A stretch of 64,000 bases of DNA from Budorcas taxicolor (GCF_023091745.1 NC_068910.1:35947272-36011271); one strand, 5' to 3'. Counted from the first letter of the stretch, positions 1 to 11,186 are shown. Numbers and translations: made by a program. The notes: generated by a model from the sequence alone, not told the origin.

Positions 1-86
1 TCATGGACAGAGGAGCCTGGCAGGCTACAGTCCATCGAGTCAAAAAGAGTCAGACATAACTGAGTGACCGAGTACACACTAGCACG
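1..86 (+). mobile_element. 3' end of a Bov SINE or BovB copy, cut by the window edge
   Basis: The sequence begins inside the shared Bov-A/BovB tail: a gacagaggagcctgg block, then ggctacagtcca, then agagtcagaca..actgagtgac. The same block closes every plus-strand Bov-tA and BovB copy further on. Too little remains to separate a SINE from a BovB LINE end. Confidence 0.8.
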
Positions 87-90
87 TCTA

Positions 91-984
91 AAAGACATGA
101 TACAGATAAAAAAGTTTTAATGTGGTTAAGCAACACAGCTGTCTGTAGGAAGTTTACAGGACAAGGTATGGGCAGGAAGTGTATTCGCTCACATAAAGAC
201 GGGGTCATTATATGATGTCTTTAAATAATTAGGATTCCAAAAACTAAAAGTCTACTTTGGGAACTATGATTTTGGCACCCTGATTGTTTATAAGTTCTCC
301 TTTCCACACAGCTGTAGAATACAATTCAAGGAAGTTTTCTGTCAATACACTAAAAGAATTGACCTTCCTCCAGTAATGTGTTCCTTGTTTCTTTCTTAGC
401 CATAATTACCAACTATCTGTTAACATTCTGTTCATGACAATGTGTTCTCTAAGATGATACGAACTTTCTCTATCATGCACCTCACTTCCTTCAGAGTCTT
501 CAACAGAATCTCGTTTAATCATCCGTGTTTTTACCACAAGTTTCTTCAAATCTAATTAGTCTCTCTTTAAAACCTTGCTTCCCCAAGTTTTTCACTCTCT
601 ACTCAAGAGAATGGCCTGAGTTGTGTTGCACAGGTCAAGAGATTTGGAGAGCTATGGGAAACCTTGTTTTTATAAAAAAATCTTGCTGAATTTATTCTTT
701 TGGGATAAGTTTAGATATCACATCTCTCACAGTCTTCTCCTATGTTTTTTTCCAAGTTGTAATGAAACCAATATCCCCTTTTAATTCTGAAAAACAGAGT
801 GATCTCTGTTATCTCTAAGATTCTCTGGGACCAGAAGGAACTAAACTGCACGAGGAAGGATTGTAGTTAGCACTCTGTTATAAAGTGACACAGGAGACTG
901 TCAGGCAGGGCAAACTCTTGTGTCAGTTCACAGTATGATTAACACAACTGTTACAGTCATTAAAGTTCACGAAAGTTTATGATT
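91..984. other. no gene or clear repeat recognised
   Basis: AT-rich sequence with no long reading frame and no repeat family I can name. A run of pyrimidine-rich sequence around 360-600 could be part of an old LTR or LINE, but I cannot support a family. Confidence 0.5.
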
Positions 985-1160
985 ATGACTGACTGTGAAG
1001 AAGCATGTTTTGAAGGCATCTCTTCATTTTTCAGTTGAGGATTCCAAAACTCAAGGAGATTTAGGGCTCAGAACAAATCCTATTTAAGTCTGGAACTGAA
1101 ATTCACATCAGGGCACTGAATCCATGTGCCTTTGAAATACTATTCTATGTCTTATCCCAC
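985..1160 (-). mobile_element. MIR-like ancient SINE
   Basis: Blocks in antisense MIR order are visible: ttttcagttgaggattccaaaa near 1030, followed by an old gctcagaacaaatc segment, then tctggaactgaaattcacatcaggg, then actgaatccatgtgcc. This is the usual gaggaaactgaggctcagag..gaatccaggcagtctgactcc pattern, heavily decayed. Confidence 0.55.
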
Positions 1161-1902
1161 CATGTTTCCTTGTAGCTTGGTTTATGATGTATTAGGTGGA
1201 ACCATATGAAATTATCATTTTTGTAGGCCCCAAATAGTCAAATTTTAGCCATTTCATATGGTTCAGTTAATAAAACTCGACCTTTAATAAATCATTTATA
1301 CTTTTCATGTTTGTAGATAATAATTCTTAAAAATTCCAAGTTATTTTAGTAAAAAAGAAATCAAAATTATCAATAATAAAAGAGAAATAAAAAATCTGGA
1401 GGTTAGAATATGATAAAAATTGATTTCATCATAATTCAGATTTCTTAAATTATTAGTTAGACTTGATAATTCCTCAAACTTGTGATTACTCATCATGTTT
1501 ATGAATCTACTGAAGTCTGTGCTAGCTAATACTTAACACATAAAATGTATTACTTACCACCTGGTTTATTTTATATTTAGGACATCCTTGAAATGGTACT
1601 CAAAGCTCATTATCAGAAGAATCTGAAAATCAAATACATAAGAAATACATAAAGTGTTTTACCCAAGTTGAAGAATTTAAAATACACAGAAAATGGTATT
1701 TTTTGGAGAAAGTCAATAAATCAAGAACAGCTCCATGTCTTTGAATTCAACAACATTAATATTTACATCTGTGTGTATGTGTGTGTGTGCATGCAGGGGA
1801 GGGGGGGATGCTACATTTTGTTAACAAAATCCTCAGTCCATTGTTCCTCAAAGATATGAGGTGACCTTCTTGGGTTAGTAGTTAAGTATAGTTTTATAGA
1901 GT
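1161..1902. other. AT-rich sequence without a gene; short TG and G runs
   Basis: No coding region is supported. A short imperfect (GT)n tract lies at about 1770-1789 and a G-run at about 1797-1807. A 63-codon frame at 1668-1859 crosses this simple repeat and looks like chance. Confidence 0.6.
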
Positions 1903-1937
1903 CTGAACAAATACCCAGGGAAGCCCCTGAACAAATA
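1903..1937 (-). repeat. 11-bp direct repeat flanking a 13-nt SINE-head-like scar
   Basis: ctgaacaaata occurs at 1903-1913 and again at 1927-1937. Between the two copies lies cccagggaagccc, the reverse complement of the first bases (gggcttccctgg) of the Bov-tA head seen intact at 26539 and similar at 48769. The direct repeats look like a TSD around a SINE reduced to its 5' end. The 13-nt match is too short for certainty. Confidence 0.45.
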
Positions 1938-2657
1938 AAGTTCAGTTCAGTTCAGTCGCTCAGTCGTGTTTAACTCTCTGTGACCCCATGGACTGCAGCA
2001 CTCCAGGCCTCCCTATCCATCACCAACTCCCGGAGCCTACTCAAACTCATGTCCATCAGGTCAGTGGTGCCATGCAACCATCTCCTCTTCTGTCATCCCC
2101 TTCTCCTCCTGCCCTCAATCTTTCCTATCATCAGGGTCTTATCCAATGAGGTTCTTCACATCAGGTGTCCAAAATATTGGAGTTTCAGCTTCAGTATCTG
2201 TCCTTCCAATGAATATTCAGGATTGATTCCTTTAGGATGGACTGGTTGGATCTCCTTGCAGTCCAAATGACTCTCCAACACTACAGTTCAAAAGCATCAA
2301 TTCTTTGGTACTCAGCTTTCTTTATAGTCCACCTCCCACATCCATACATGACTACTGGAAAAACCATAGCTTTGACTCTGGACATTTGTTGGCAACGTAA
2401 TGTGTCTGCTTTTTAATATGCTGTCTAGGTTGGTCATAGCTTTTCTTCCAAGGAGTGAGCGTCTTTTAATTCCATGGCTGGAATCACCATTTGCAGTGAT
2501 TTCGGAGCCCCCCAAAATAAAGTCAGCCACTGTTTCCACTGTTTCCCCATCTATTTGCCATGAAGTGATGGGACCGAATGTCATGATCTTAGTTTTCTGA
2601 ATGTTGAGTTTTAAGCCAACTTTTTCATGCTCCTCTTTCACTTTCAACAAGAGGCTC
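1938..2657 (-). mobile_element. BovB (RTE) LINE, 5'-truncated 3' end, copy 1
   Basis: On the plus strand it opens with the inverted tail ttcagttcagttcagtcgctcag. It then runs antisense through the C-terminal third of the BovB reverse transcriptase and stops at gaggctcttt (2657). Read on the minus strand, 2312-2650 still gives an open stretch with the motif-D-like segment VGLKLNIQKTKIM, followed by the conserved post-RT block. The polyprotein frame is broken elsewhere. The copy abuts the tail of a second BovB at 2658, so the two lie head to tail. Confidence 0.9.
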
Positions 2658-3731
2658 TTTCAGTTCAGTTCAGTCACTCAGTTGGGTCCAACTCTTTGTG
2701 ACCCCATGAACTGCAGCACGCCAGGCCTCCCTGTCCATCAACAACTGCTGGAATCTACCCAAACCCATGTCCACTGAGTTGGTGATGCCATCCAACCATC
2801 TCATCCTCTGTCATCCCCTTCTCCTCCTGCCCCAATCCTTCCCAGCATCAGAGTATTTTTGAGTAAGTCAGCTCTTCTAATCAGGTGGTCAAAGTATTGG
2901 AGCTTCAGCTTCAACATCAGTCCTTCCAATGAACACCCAGGACTGATCTCCTTTAGGATGGACTCGTTGGATCTCCTTGCAGTCCAAGGGACTCTCAAGA
3001 GTCTTCTCCAACACCACAGTTCAAAAGCATCAATTCTTAAGCACTCAGCTTTCTTTATAGTCCAACTCTCACATCCATACATGACTACTGGAAAAACCAT
3101 AGCCTTGACTAAGTCAGAACTCTGTTGACAAAGTAATGTGTCTGCTTTTTAATATGTTGTCTAGGTTGATTATCTTTATTTTCAAGGAGTAAGCATCTTT
3201 TAATTTCATGGCTGCAATCACCATCTGCAATGATTTAGAGTCCAAAAAATAAAGTAACACTGTTTCCACTGTTTCCCCATCTGTTTGCCATGAAGTGATG
3301 GGACCAGATGCCATGATCTTAGTTTTCTGAATGTTGAGCTTTAAGCCAACTTTTTCACTCTCCTCTTTCACTTTCATCAAGAAGCTCTTCAGTTCTTCTT
3401 CACTTTCTGCCATAAGGGTGGTGTGATCTCCATATTTGAGGTTATTCATATTTCTCCTGGCAATCTTGATTCCAGCTTGTGTTTCATCCAGCCCAGCATT
3501 TCTCATGATGTACTCTGCATATAAGTTTTAAAAGGCTGTATATTGTCACCCTTGACAGACTCCTTTCTGGATTTGGAACCAGTCTGTTGTTCCATGCCCA
3601 GTTCTAACTGTTGCTTCTTGACCTGCATACAGATTTCTTAGGAGGTAGGTAAGGTGGTCTGGTATTCCCATCTCTTCAAGAATTTTCCAGTTTGTTGTGA
3701 TCCATGCAGTCAAAAGCTTTGGTGTAGTCAA
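2658..3731 (-). mobile_element. BovB (RTE) LINE, 5'-truncated, copy 2
   Basis: It starts with the inverted tail cagttcagttcagtcactcag and extends antisense past the RT catalytic region to about 3731, where similarity ends inside the motif A region. Minus-strand frames at 2801-3100 (C-terminal end) and 3114-3506 (RT motif C/D part) are separated by frameshifts. The catalytic box reads YGDH instead of the YADD of the better-kept copies, so this copy is inactive. A third minus frame at 3546-3899 carries the RT block before motif B and then runs into unrelated DNA. Confidence 0.9.
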
Positions 3732-3737
3732 AGCCTC

Positions 3738-4668
3738 AGGGAGACCTTTCCTGGGGAGGGAGTCATAAAGGAGGAGAATTTTCCACATAGTAGGAAACCG
3801 TCTCACAGGCGGGTCTGTGGGGAGTTTTGGAATCACAGAAAGCAACATAACAGCCAGGAAAAAAAAAAAAAAAACCCTACAGAATACACACCTAACCACA
3901 ACTGTGGAAAAGGGAACTTGCCGCCAAAGGCTCTAACCTAACAACCTAATGCTCAGCCTGGCTGACTCACAGAACAAACGATTGAGTGAATACCAAAGGA
4001 GAGCTAGCTGGCTGCATACTGCCTCCTCCCCTCCGGGAGGCAGAGAGGCAGGCTTGAGATGGCCAGAGCTGGAAGACAAGGGGCTGCTACAATCTCAGTC
4101 CCAGAGATGGCATCTTCCACAAAACTGTGAGCAGTCTCCCAGCTGCTAACAACGTCTTCCTGAGATCCTGGATGGTTAACATCCACCAGGAGAGTCGCAG
4201 CCTGAGATCAAGTCTCCTGAGGAGACATATGGCACACCTGAGGCGGTGCTCTCATGTTGCACCTGGGAAACCAAGCTCTCATGTCGCGCCAGGACCAGGG
4301 AGGTGACTAAGACACACGCCCTCCTGGGACGGTGTGCTCACCAAGCACCTGGTCATCTGAGCTGCTCAGACCTGGAAAGGGCATGAAATGCATGCCCGGC
4401 CTACAGAGACTGAGCCAGAACTGTGTCTGTCTATCTCCTGTGGAGGCACAGGTCAGCAGTGGCCTGATGCAGGGGCTTTAGGTGCAGCAGGCCAGAGTAT
4501 GGCATAAGCCCTCTTGGAGGAGGTTGCCACTTACCCCACCATAGAACCACCAGAACTTACACAGAACTGAGGAAACAGACTCTTGGAGGACACAAACAAA
4601 ACCTTGTGTGTACCAGGACCCAGGAGAAAGGAGCAGCGACCCCATAAGAAACTGACCCAGACATGCCC
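3738..4668 (+). mobile_element. orphan fragment resembling a bovine L1 5' UTR
   Basis: This GC-richer block differs from its AT-rich surroundings. At about 4358-4402 the stretch gctcagacctggaaagggc..aaatgcatgcccggcc parallels the antisense L1 5' UTR near 63917-63958 (gctactcggacctgggaagggcacaaaatgcaggccc). The segment around 4610-4668 (ccaggacccaggagaaagg..gacccagac) is what I recall as bovine L1 5' UTR. No ORF1, ORF2 or 3' UTR follows, which is odd for target-primed insertion. It directly abuts the broken 5' side of BovB copy 2. Confidence 0.6.
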
Positions 4669-6113
4669 ATGAACAAATACAGAGTCTTACAAAATAAAAA
4701 GTAAATATGAGTCAATAGACAGTATTGAAAAGTGATGCAATCAATAAAATGAATTTAAATGACATGAAAGACACTTTTATTATTTCACAGGTCTTCATAT
4801 TAACCTGTTTTCTTATGTTTACTGAGATCCTCTAACTAATTATATTATAAGAGCAAACATATAAATTTACTCTTTTGTATACTAAAATGTGTATAGCACT
4901 GTAAAATCTAAGTACAAACAATGATTTTTTTCCCTGCTCAAATTAATTCTATGAATATAAAACATGCATTCACTTTTTCTGATTGATAGCCCCAATTTTG
5001 CATACATCTTCAAACTAACAAAATGAAAATTACAGTATATAAATCTATTACAGCTGTTCTATTGTTTATTTTGTAAAGTGAGAAGACTTTATATATGATT
5101 TCATTGTCTATGTGTCATAGTGTCTAAACTGACAATACCACCATTGGTAAATCTGGTTCTAATAAGGAACTTTTCTGCATACATACGGTCCTGTCCAATT
5201 GCTTGTTTCCTATCTATTGTTATTTATGAAATGGATCTTTATTAATATACAAATGTCTTCATGCTTGCATGTGACATAAGACTTTACTGTGGATTGAATA
5301 GAATCTTTAACCAATGAAACAACACTGTCTCTTTGTGTTAGTAAATAAATGAATTCAAGCTCTATTCCTAAAACAATATCCCACCCCTCCAAAAAAATTT
5401 TTTAAGAAAATAAGAAAGCAGTTTTGTTGATTTAATGACCAAAAAAAAAAAAAAGCCTCAAATACTCCATTTCAGCCTGGTCTATATTCAAAGGAACGGC
5501 CTTATTTTACACACTAATTTCATGGAAACTAAAAAAAATTGATAATTTTTTTTTTTTAATGTATCCTGTTGCTCATGCCAACTGATATGAATCAGACAGG
5601 CCCAAAATTAAGTGTTCCCAGCCAGTTTTCAATTAATGAAATAAGAAAGTCAAGTCCTTGGTCTTTATTTTTCTAAAGAGTCAAAATGCTGCACTGACAA
5701 AAGTTTTCTTATAGTGAGATAAGCAAGGACTGAATATTTTCACCATGAGAATGGTTCTTTGCAGTTTTTCTTTTGCATTCTAAAGTTCTAATATTGTGAC
5801 TGATAAAAGGCAGCTTTAATTATTCATTATTAAACAAGCCTGTTACAGAAAACATCTGACACTTTCTGAGTGATAACATTATAGAATTTTTTTGAGTCCC
5901 TAGATTTTCTAAACTTATTACTGTGTGTATTCATGTAATAAAAAATCAGATAAATAACAAATTATCTAACCATAAAAAAGAGAATGAAAGTGTGTTGTAA
6001 AAGAAAGAAAGAAAAGACAGAATGAAGGAGGGCAAGGGGAAAGGAAAAAGAAAAAAGACTATTCAAATGTTTGTTGAAGATTTAATTTTTCATGTGTTTA
6101 TTACTGTTGTCTT
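4669..6113. other. AT-rich unique-looking sequence, no gene
   Basis: No supported coding region. There are A- or T-runs at about 5441-5454 and 5549-5559, and a purine-rich (gaaa)n-like tract at about 6000-6058. A 60-codon minus frame at 5210-5392 has no recognisable feature. Confidence 0.6.
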
Positions 6114-6125
6114 AGTGCTTAGCTG

Positions 6126-7977
6126 GTCAAGGTCAATAGGGGCGGTGGTGAGGACATACCCCTCATCCAAGGTAAGGAGTAGTGGCTGCACTTTGCTGTA
6201 ACAGCCGTGAAGAGATACCCATGTCCAAGGTAAGAGAAACCCAAGTAAGATGGTAGGTGTTGCAAGAGGGCATCAGAGGGCAGACACACTGAAACTGTAC
6301 TCACAGAAAACTACTCAATCTAATCACACTAGGACCACAGCCTTGTCTAACTCAATGAAACTAAGGCATCCCCTTGGGGCCACCCAAGACGGGTGGGTCA
6401 TGGTGGAGAGGAAGAACTGTAAAAAAAGATCTTCAGGACCCAGATAATCACGATGGTATTATCACTCACCTAGAGCCAGACATCCTGGAATGTGAAGTCA
6501 AGTGGGCCTTAGAAAGCATCACTACAAACAAAGCTAGTGGAGTTGATGGCATTCCAGTTGAGCTGTTTCACAGATGATGCTGTGAAAGTGCTGCACTCAA
6601 CATGCCAGCAAATATGGAAAAATCAGCAGTGGCCACAGGACAGGAAAAGGTCAGTTTTCATTCCAATCTCAAAGAAAGACAATGCCAAAGAATGTTCAAA
6701 CTACTGCACAATTGCACTCATCTCACATGCCAGCAAAGCAATGAGCAAAATTCTCCAAGCCAGGCTTCAGAAATATGTGAACCGTGAACTTCCAGATGTT
6801 CAAGCTAGTTTTAGAAAAGGCAGAAGAACCAGAGATCAAATTGCCAACATCTGCTGGATCATGGAAAAAGCAAGAGAGTTCCAGAAAAACATCTATTTCT
6901 GCTTCATTGACTAGGCCAAAACCTTCAACTGCGTGGATCACAATAAACTGTGGAAAATTCTGAGCGAGAAACCTATATGCAGGTCAGGAAGCAACAGTTA
7001 GAACTGGACATGGAACAACAGACTGGTTCCAAATAGGTAAAGGAGTACATCAAGGCTGTATATTGTCACCCTGCTTTTTAAACTTGTATGCAGAGTACAT
7101 CATGAGAAATGCTGGACTGGAAGAAGCACAAGGTGGAATCAAGATTGCCAGGAGAAATATCAATAACCTCAGATATGCAGATGACACTACCCTTATGGCA
7201 GAAAGTGAAGAGGAAATAAAAGGCTCTTGATGAAAGTGGAAGAGGAGAGTGAACAAGTTGGCTTAAAGCTCAACATTCAGAAAACAAAGATCATGGCATC
7301 TGGTCCCATCACTTCATGGGAAAAAATGGGGAAACAGTGGAAACAGTGTCAGACTTTATATTTTTGGACTCCAAAATCACTGCAGATGTCACCAAATACT
7401 GCAGCCATGAAATTAAAAGACACTTACTCCATGGAAGAAAAGTTTTGACCAACCTAGACAGCATATTGAAAAGCAGAGACATTACTTTGCCAACAAAGGT
7501 CTGTCTTGTCAAGGCTATGGTTTTTCCAGTGGTCATGTACAGATGTGAGAGTTGGACTGTGAAGAAGGCTGAGCGCCGAAGAATTGATGCTTTTGAGCTG
7601 TGGTGTTGGAGAAGACTCTTGAGAGTCCCTTGGACTGCAAGGAGATACAACCAGTCCATTCTGAAGGAGATCAGCCCTGGGATTTCTTTGGAAGGAATGA
7701 TGCTAAAGCTGAAATTCCAGTAGTCTGACCACCTCATGCGAAGAGTTGACTCATTGGAAAAGACTCTGATGCTGGGAGGGATTGGGGGCAGGAGGAGAAG
7801 GGGACGACCCACGATGAGATGGCTGGATGGCATCACTGACTCAATGGACATGAGTCTGAGTGAACTCCGGGAGTTGGTGATGGACAAGGAAGCCTGGCGT
7901 GCTGAGATTCATGGGGTCACAAAGAGTCAAACACGACTGAGTGACTGAACTGAACTGAACTGAACTGAACTGAACTA
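6126..7977 (+). mobile_element. BovB LINE with 5' region kept and 1.5-kb internal deletion
   Basis: Perfect 12-bp TSDs agtgcttagctg flank it at 6114-6125 and 7978-7989. The 5' part (6126-6412) matches the 5' region of the near full-length copy at 34268-37775, including the gtctaactcaatgaaac and gggtcatggtggagag blocks. The sequence then jumps to the segment just before the RT, which in the longer copy lies about 1.53 kb downstream. This removes nearly all of the endonuclease region. The 3' end carries five ctgaa-type tail units. Insertion split an older MIR-like sequence. Confidence 0.92.
6430..7948 (+). pseudogene. BovB polyprotein remnant: RT domain, endonuclease deleted
   Basis: This is the reverse-transcriptase half of the BovB polyprotein, broken into several frames. 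Frame pieces run at 6374-6577 (pre-RT, ASGVDGIPVELF), 6537-6914 (fingers, ending at FCFID just before motif A), about 7010-7230 (motif B and the ADD box of motif C), 7227-7448 (VGLKLNIQKTKIM, motif-D region) and 7316-7723 plus 7736-7948 (C-terminal part). The tract FID is followed by a TAG stop at the start of motif A, and several frameshifts are evident, so no RT can be made. Without the deleted endonuclease it could not have been autonomous. The sense frame is closed, while a 192-codon antisense frame at 7309-7887 is open. Confidence 0.85.
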
Positions 7978-7980
7978 AGT

Positions 7981-8075
7981 GCTTAGCTGTATGAGTTTAT
8001 GCCACTTAACTTCCATGGGGTTCATTTTCCTCATATTCAAAGTGATGAAATGAGATACGGGGATCTCTGGTATCC
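7981..8075 (+). mobile_element. MIR-like fragment split by the BovB insertion
   Basis: tgcttagctgtatgag..gccacttaacttcc..ttcattttcctcatattcaaagtgatgaaatgagat follows the MIR order (tgtgtgaccttgggcaagttacttaacctct..cctcatctgtaaaatg). The first bases are the 3' copy of the BovB TSD, so the BovB landed inside this older repeat. Confidence 0.5.
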
Positions 8076-9341
8076 CTGAACTTTAACGTTATCTGAGTGC
8101 ATTGGTTTGACTTTCTGTTATTTCGTTAAAGCTGAGTCTTCTAATTTCTTTTGTCATTCTAGTGATTTCTTAGACACTTCAGGTACATAAGTTCTATGTT
8201 CCTTTCTAAGGATAATAATTGACACTATGAATTGCTATTTGCATAGCATTCTGGACATACATAGAACCAAGTGTAATTCTATTAATAACAGTTCACTTTG
8301 TGTTGCAAAGATAAATATTGGCTGAAAAGTTATTTCAATCTAAGATTCCTATCAGCCAGTGCTTTATCTACAACACTGCACTGCCCTGCTTTCATAAAAG
8401 GCAAGCAAGAACTACATGAATATTCTTTGTTCTTGCAAATACTGCTTTTAAAACTGAAGTTAATTTGAAAATATTGTTTTTCTCATTTGAGGCAAAATTT
8501 AAGCTACAGTGCAACTTAAAAAATAAAATATTTTTGAGTTTACTGATTTATATTTCATTTTCTATCATGTAATCACAAAATTCCTTCTAAAAATGTCCAA
8601 AGCTCCCTTATGTATGGATGCAGTTTATTGCTATGCATAGGCAAAGTCACAATGTTACATATTTTGTCACTTTCTAAATAAGCTGCATTGCTGAATTTAT
8701 ATAACCATAATAAGAAAGCTCCATTGGCTACATGTGGTTTTCACAATGCAGTACCTAAAATAAATAGGCAGATCATAACTAGCAAGAATATTTGAGATGT
8801 AAATAGAAAATTATGTTTGTTTTTAAATATTAGTGTTCAGCACTAAATACTCATATGGGTCTATAAACCATGACGGACCAACAGTCAGGAAAATATTACA
8901 TAGATCCCATTTATTTAAAAGTGTCAGTAAGAACATACAATTGTGATGTATTACAAAATCTCCAGTGTATGGGAAAGCATCAAAACTTCTTTTTTTTTTT
9001 TTTTTAGCATCTATGCTCTCCAGGAATCACATAACATGAATTCTTTTAGGCAAATGCAATACATTTGAGAGTTCACCATTGTAGAAATTACTTACAAAAA
9101 TCTCCTCTGTTAAATCTAATATAAGTCTTCTGTGACTTAAATTCAACTGGGACACCTGGAAATCTAACCAGGTTTTGTTTTGTTTTGTTTTTAATATTTG
9201 TTTATCAATTTACTTTTCTAAAGCATAAAAGAACATTAAATTCTAAGGGGATGGTAAAATTCTTTTTAAAATATTTTTATTCCATTGAGCATTTTTGTGA
9301 GAATCAGTTACATTCAAATGTAAAATGAAAAAATGTTTTAT
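8076..9341. other. AT-rich sequence, no gene or clear repeat
   Basis: No reading frame of note and no recognisable repeat. A 15-16 nt T-run lies at about 8991-9005 and a (ttttg)n-like tract at about 9173-9190. Confidence 0.55.
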
Positions 9342-9350
9342 ATTATATTG

Positions 9351-9921
9351 GCTGCAGATGGTGACTGCAGCCATGAAATTAAAAGATGCTTGCTTCTTGG
9401 AAGGTAGGCTATGACAAACCTAGACAGCATATTAAAAAGCAGAGACATCACTTTGCCAAGAAATGTTTGTATTGTCAAATCTATGGTTTTACCAGTAGTC
9501 ATGTTCAGATGTGATATTTGGAACATAAAGAAGGCTGAGTGGTAAAGAATTAATGCATTTGAATTGCGGTGATGGAGAAGATTCTTGAGAGTGTCTTGGG
9601 CAGCAAGGAGATGAAACCAGTCAGTCCTGAAGGAAACCAACCCTGAGTATACATTGGAAGGACTAATGTTGAAGCTGAAGCTCCAAAACTTTGGCCACCT
9701 GATGCGAAGAGCTGACTCATTGCAATAGACCCTGATGCTGGGGAAAATTGAAGACAAAAGGAGAAGGGGATGGCAGAGGATACGATGATTAGATACCATC
9801 ACTGACTCAATAGACATGAATTTGAGCAATCTATGGGAGATAGTGAAGGACAGAGGAGCCTGGTGTGCTGCAGTGCATGGGGTCACAGAGTCAGACACGA
9901 CTTACTGACTGAACAGCAACA
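9351..9921 (+). mobile_element. BovB LINE, 5'-truncated 3' end
   Basis: It begins at gctgcagatggtgactgcagcc, inside the BovB post-RT region, and runs to gactgaacagcaacaa, a diverged tail. The flanks attatattg (9342-9350) and attacattg (9922-9930) look like a 9-bp TSD with one substitution. The sense frame contains many stops, but the opposite strand stays open for 186 codons (9338-9898). Confidence 0.9.
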
Positions 9922-10019
9922 ATTACATTGACTAATTTATTTATGATATTAAATTAGTATCTGTTTGCAATGCAAATCCAGTCATAGGATTCAAAATAAT
10001 TGTTAATTCAGGCAGTTAC

Positions 10020-10420
10020 TTTCATTCATTCATTAATCCATTCATTCATTTACTGAATCATTTAACATGTATTTTTTTTAGCATGTATTTTTGATCTTCA
10101 GCTATGTGATAGATAGTATCACAAGCAATAGGGAGTCAGAAGTAAACAAAAGTCAAAATCCTTATTCCTGTGTAATTTACAATCTACTAGATGGAGAGAC
10201 AAAATAAGAGTACCATGAAGTGATAAATTTTTCAATAAAAATAGAGCAGGGTTAGAGCAGAGAGAGTGACGGAGTGGGAATGCCATTTTTCATAGGAACA
10301 TGAAAGAAGGCTTTTCCAGTAAGATGATATGCATAAAGAGCCCTGAATAAAGTGAGGAGGTGAGCTATGGCAAACCTGTGAATAACATCTACAAAATACT
10401 GCATTAACTAATAGAAACAA
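10020..10420. repeat. ancient interspersed repeat, family not resolved
   Basis: cattcattcattcatttactgaa is followed by a block about agtcagaagtaaacaaaagtcaaaatccttattcctgtgtaatttacaatctactagatggagagac, then a moderately conserved block ending near 10400. A similar order (gacaatggagataaac..gacaacttcttgccctcatagagcctccattctag) occurs at 43430-43830. The shared pattern marks an old mammalian repeat that I cannot name with confidence. Confidence 0.45.
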
Positions 10421-10468
10421 AAAGAATGTAATTTTGTGTCATAATCAGAGAATCAAATTTTGTTACGT

Positions 10469-10486
10469 GAATGAATGAATGAATGA
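10469..10486. repeat. (GAAT)n short tandem repeat
   Basis: Four and a half uninterrupted units of gaat. Confidence 0.9.
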
Positions 10487-11178
10487 CTAGAATTTCAGAG
10501 ATGAAAAGACCCATCAGAGATCATCTGCAAACTCATCAACAGTGACTACTGAATCTTTTCTTTCTTTCTTTTTAACATATGTAGGAACCAGAAATTCATG
10601 TTTTCAGATAACCAGTTCAGTTTTCCAACAACTTTGTTAACTAGAAAGATACTCTTCATATGAAACTAAAATTTACCTCTCTAAAGGTGGAATATGTGTC
10701 TATGGTTTGGATTCATACAAATGCAATTTTGGTGACCTGGCTAAAAATGTTCACCTTTAGGCTCAAGAGAGTCCTAAATCCAACACTGCACACTAACTGC
10801 TGTAATGAGTGTGAGTATTCATGGACTCCCTGGCAAGTAGCATGGATTATATGAGCAGTATGCTGTTTGCCAAGTTAAACTGTGTTTCTGATTTGCCTCT
10901 GGTTCATATTTCTATTCATCCTCCATAGGTCAGTCCCAACTGTCCTCATTATGTGTCAAATAGCTCTTGATGCCAATGACATCAGGGCTCAAATGTTGGG
11001 AGTTCAATCCAGATCATGACAGTACACTTAAAAAGAACATTTTTTTACCTTGTTTTGTCCTACCCTCTTGATCCCAGTTCTGAAAGCTCTAATGCCCTTT
11101 TGTTCATTCATAAACATAATGTCTTTTTCATTCACCTTACACAGGCAAGCAGATGTTTTGCAATGATGAGCCCTGGTT
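10487..11178. other. no gene or clear repeat recognised
   Basis: Short frames at 10660-10854 and 11016-11249 have no recognisable domain. The second runs into the L1 tail. A small (ttct)n tract lies near 10556-10570. Confidence 0.5.
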
Positions 11179-11186
11179 TGGCTTTT

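Noticed and set aside
6400..6430. BovB deletion junction as a spliced intron
   Set aside because: Donor-like gagag|gt and acceptor-like cacag| are both near, but the observed junction keeps an extra g, so GT and AG are not satisfied together. A 1-bp microhomology deletion fits as well.
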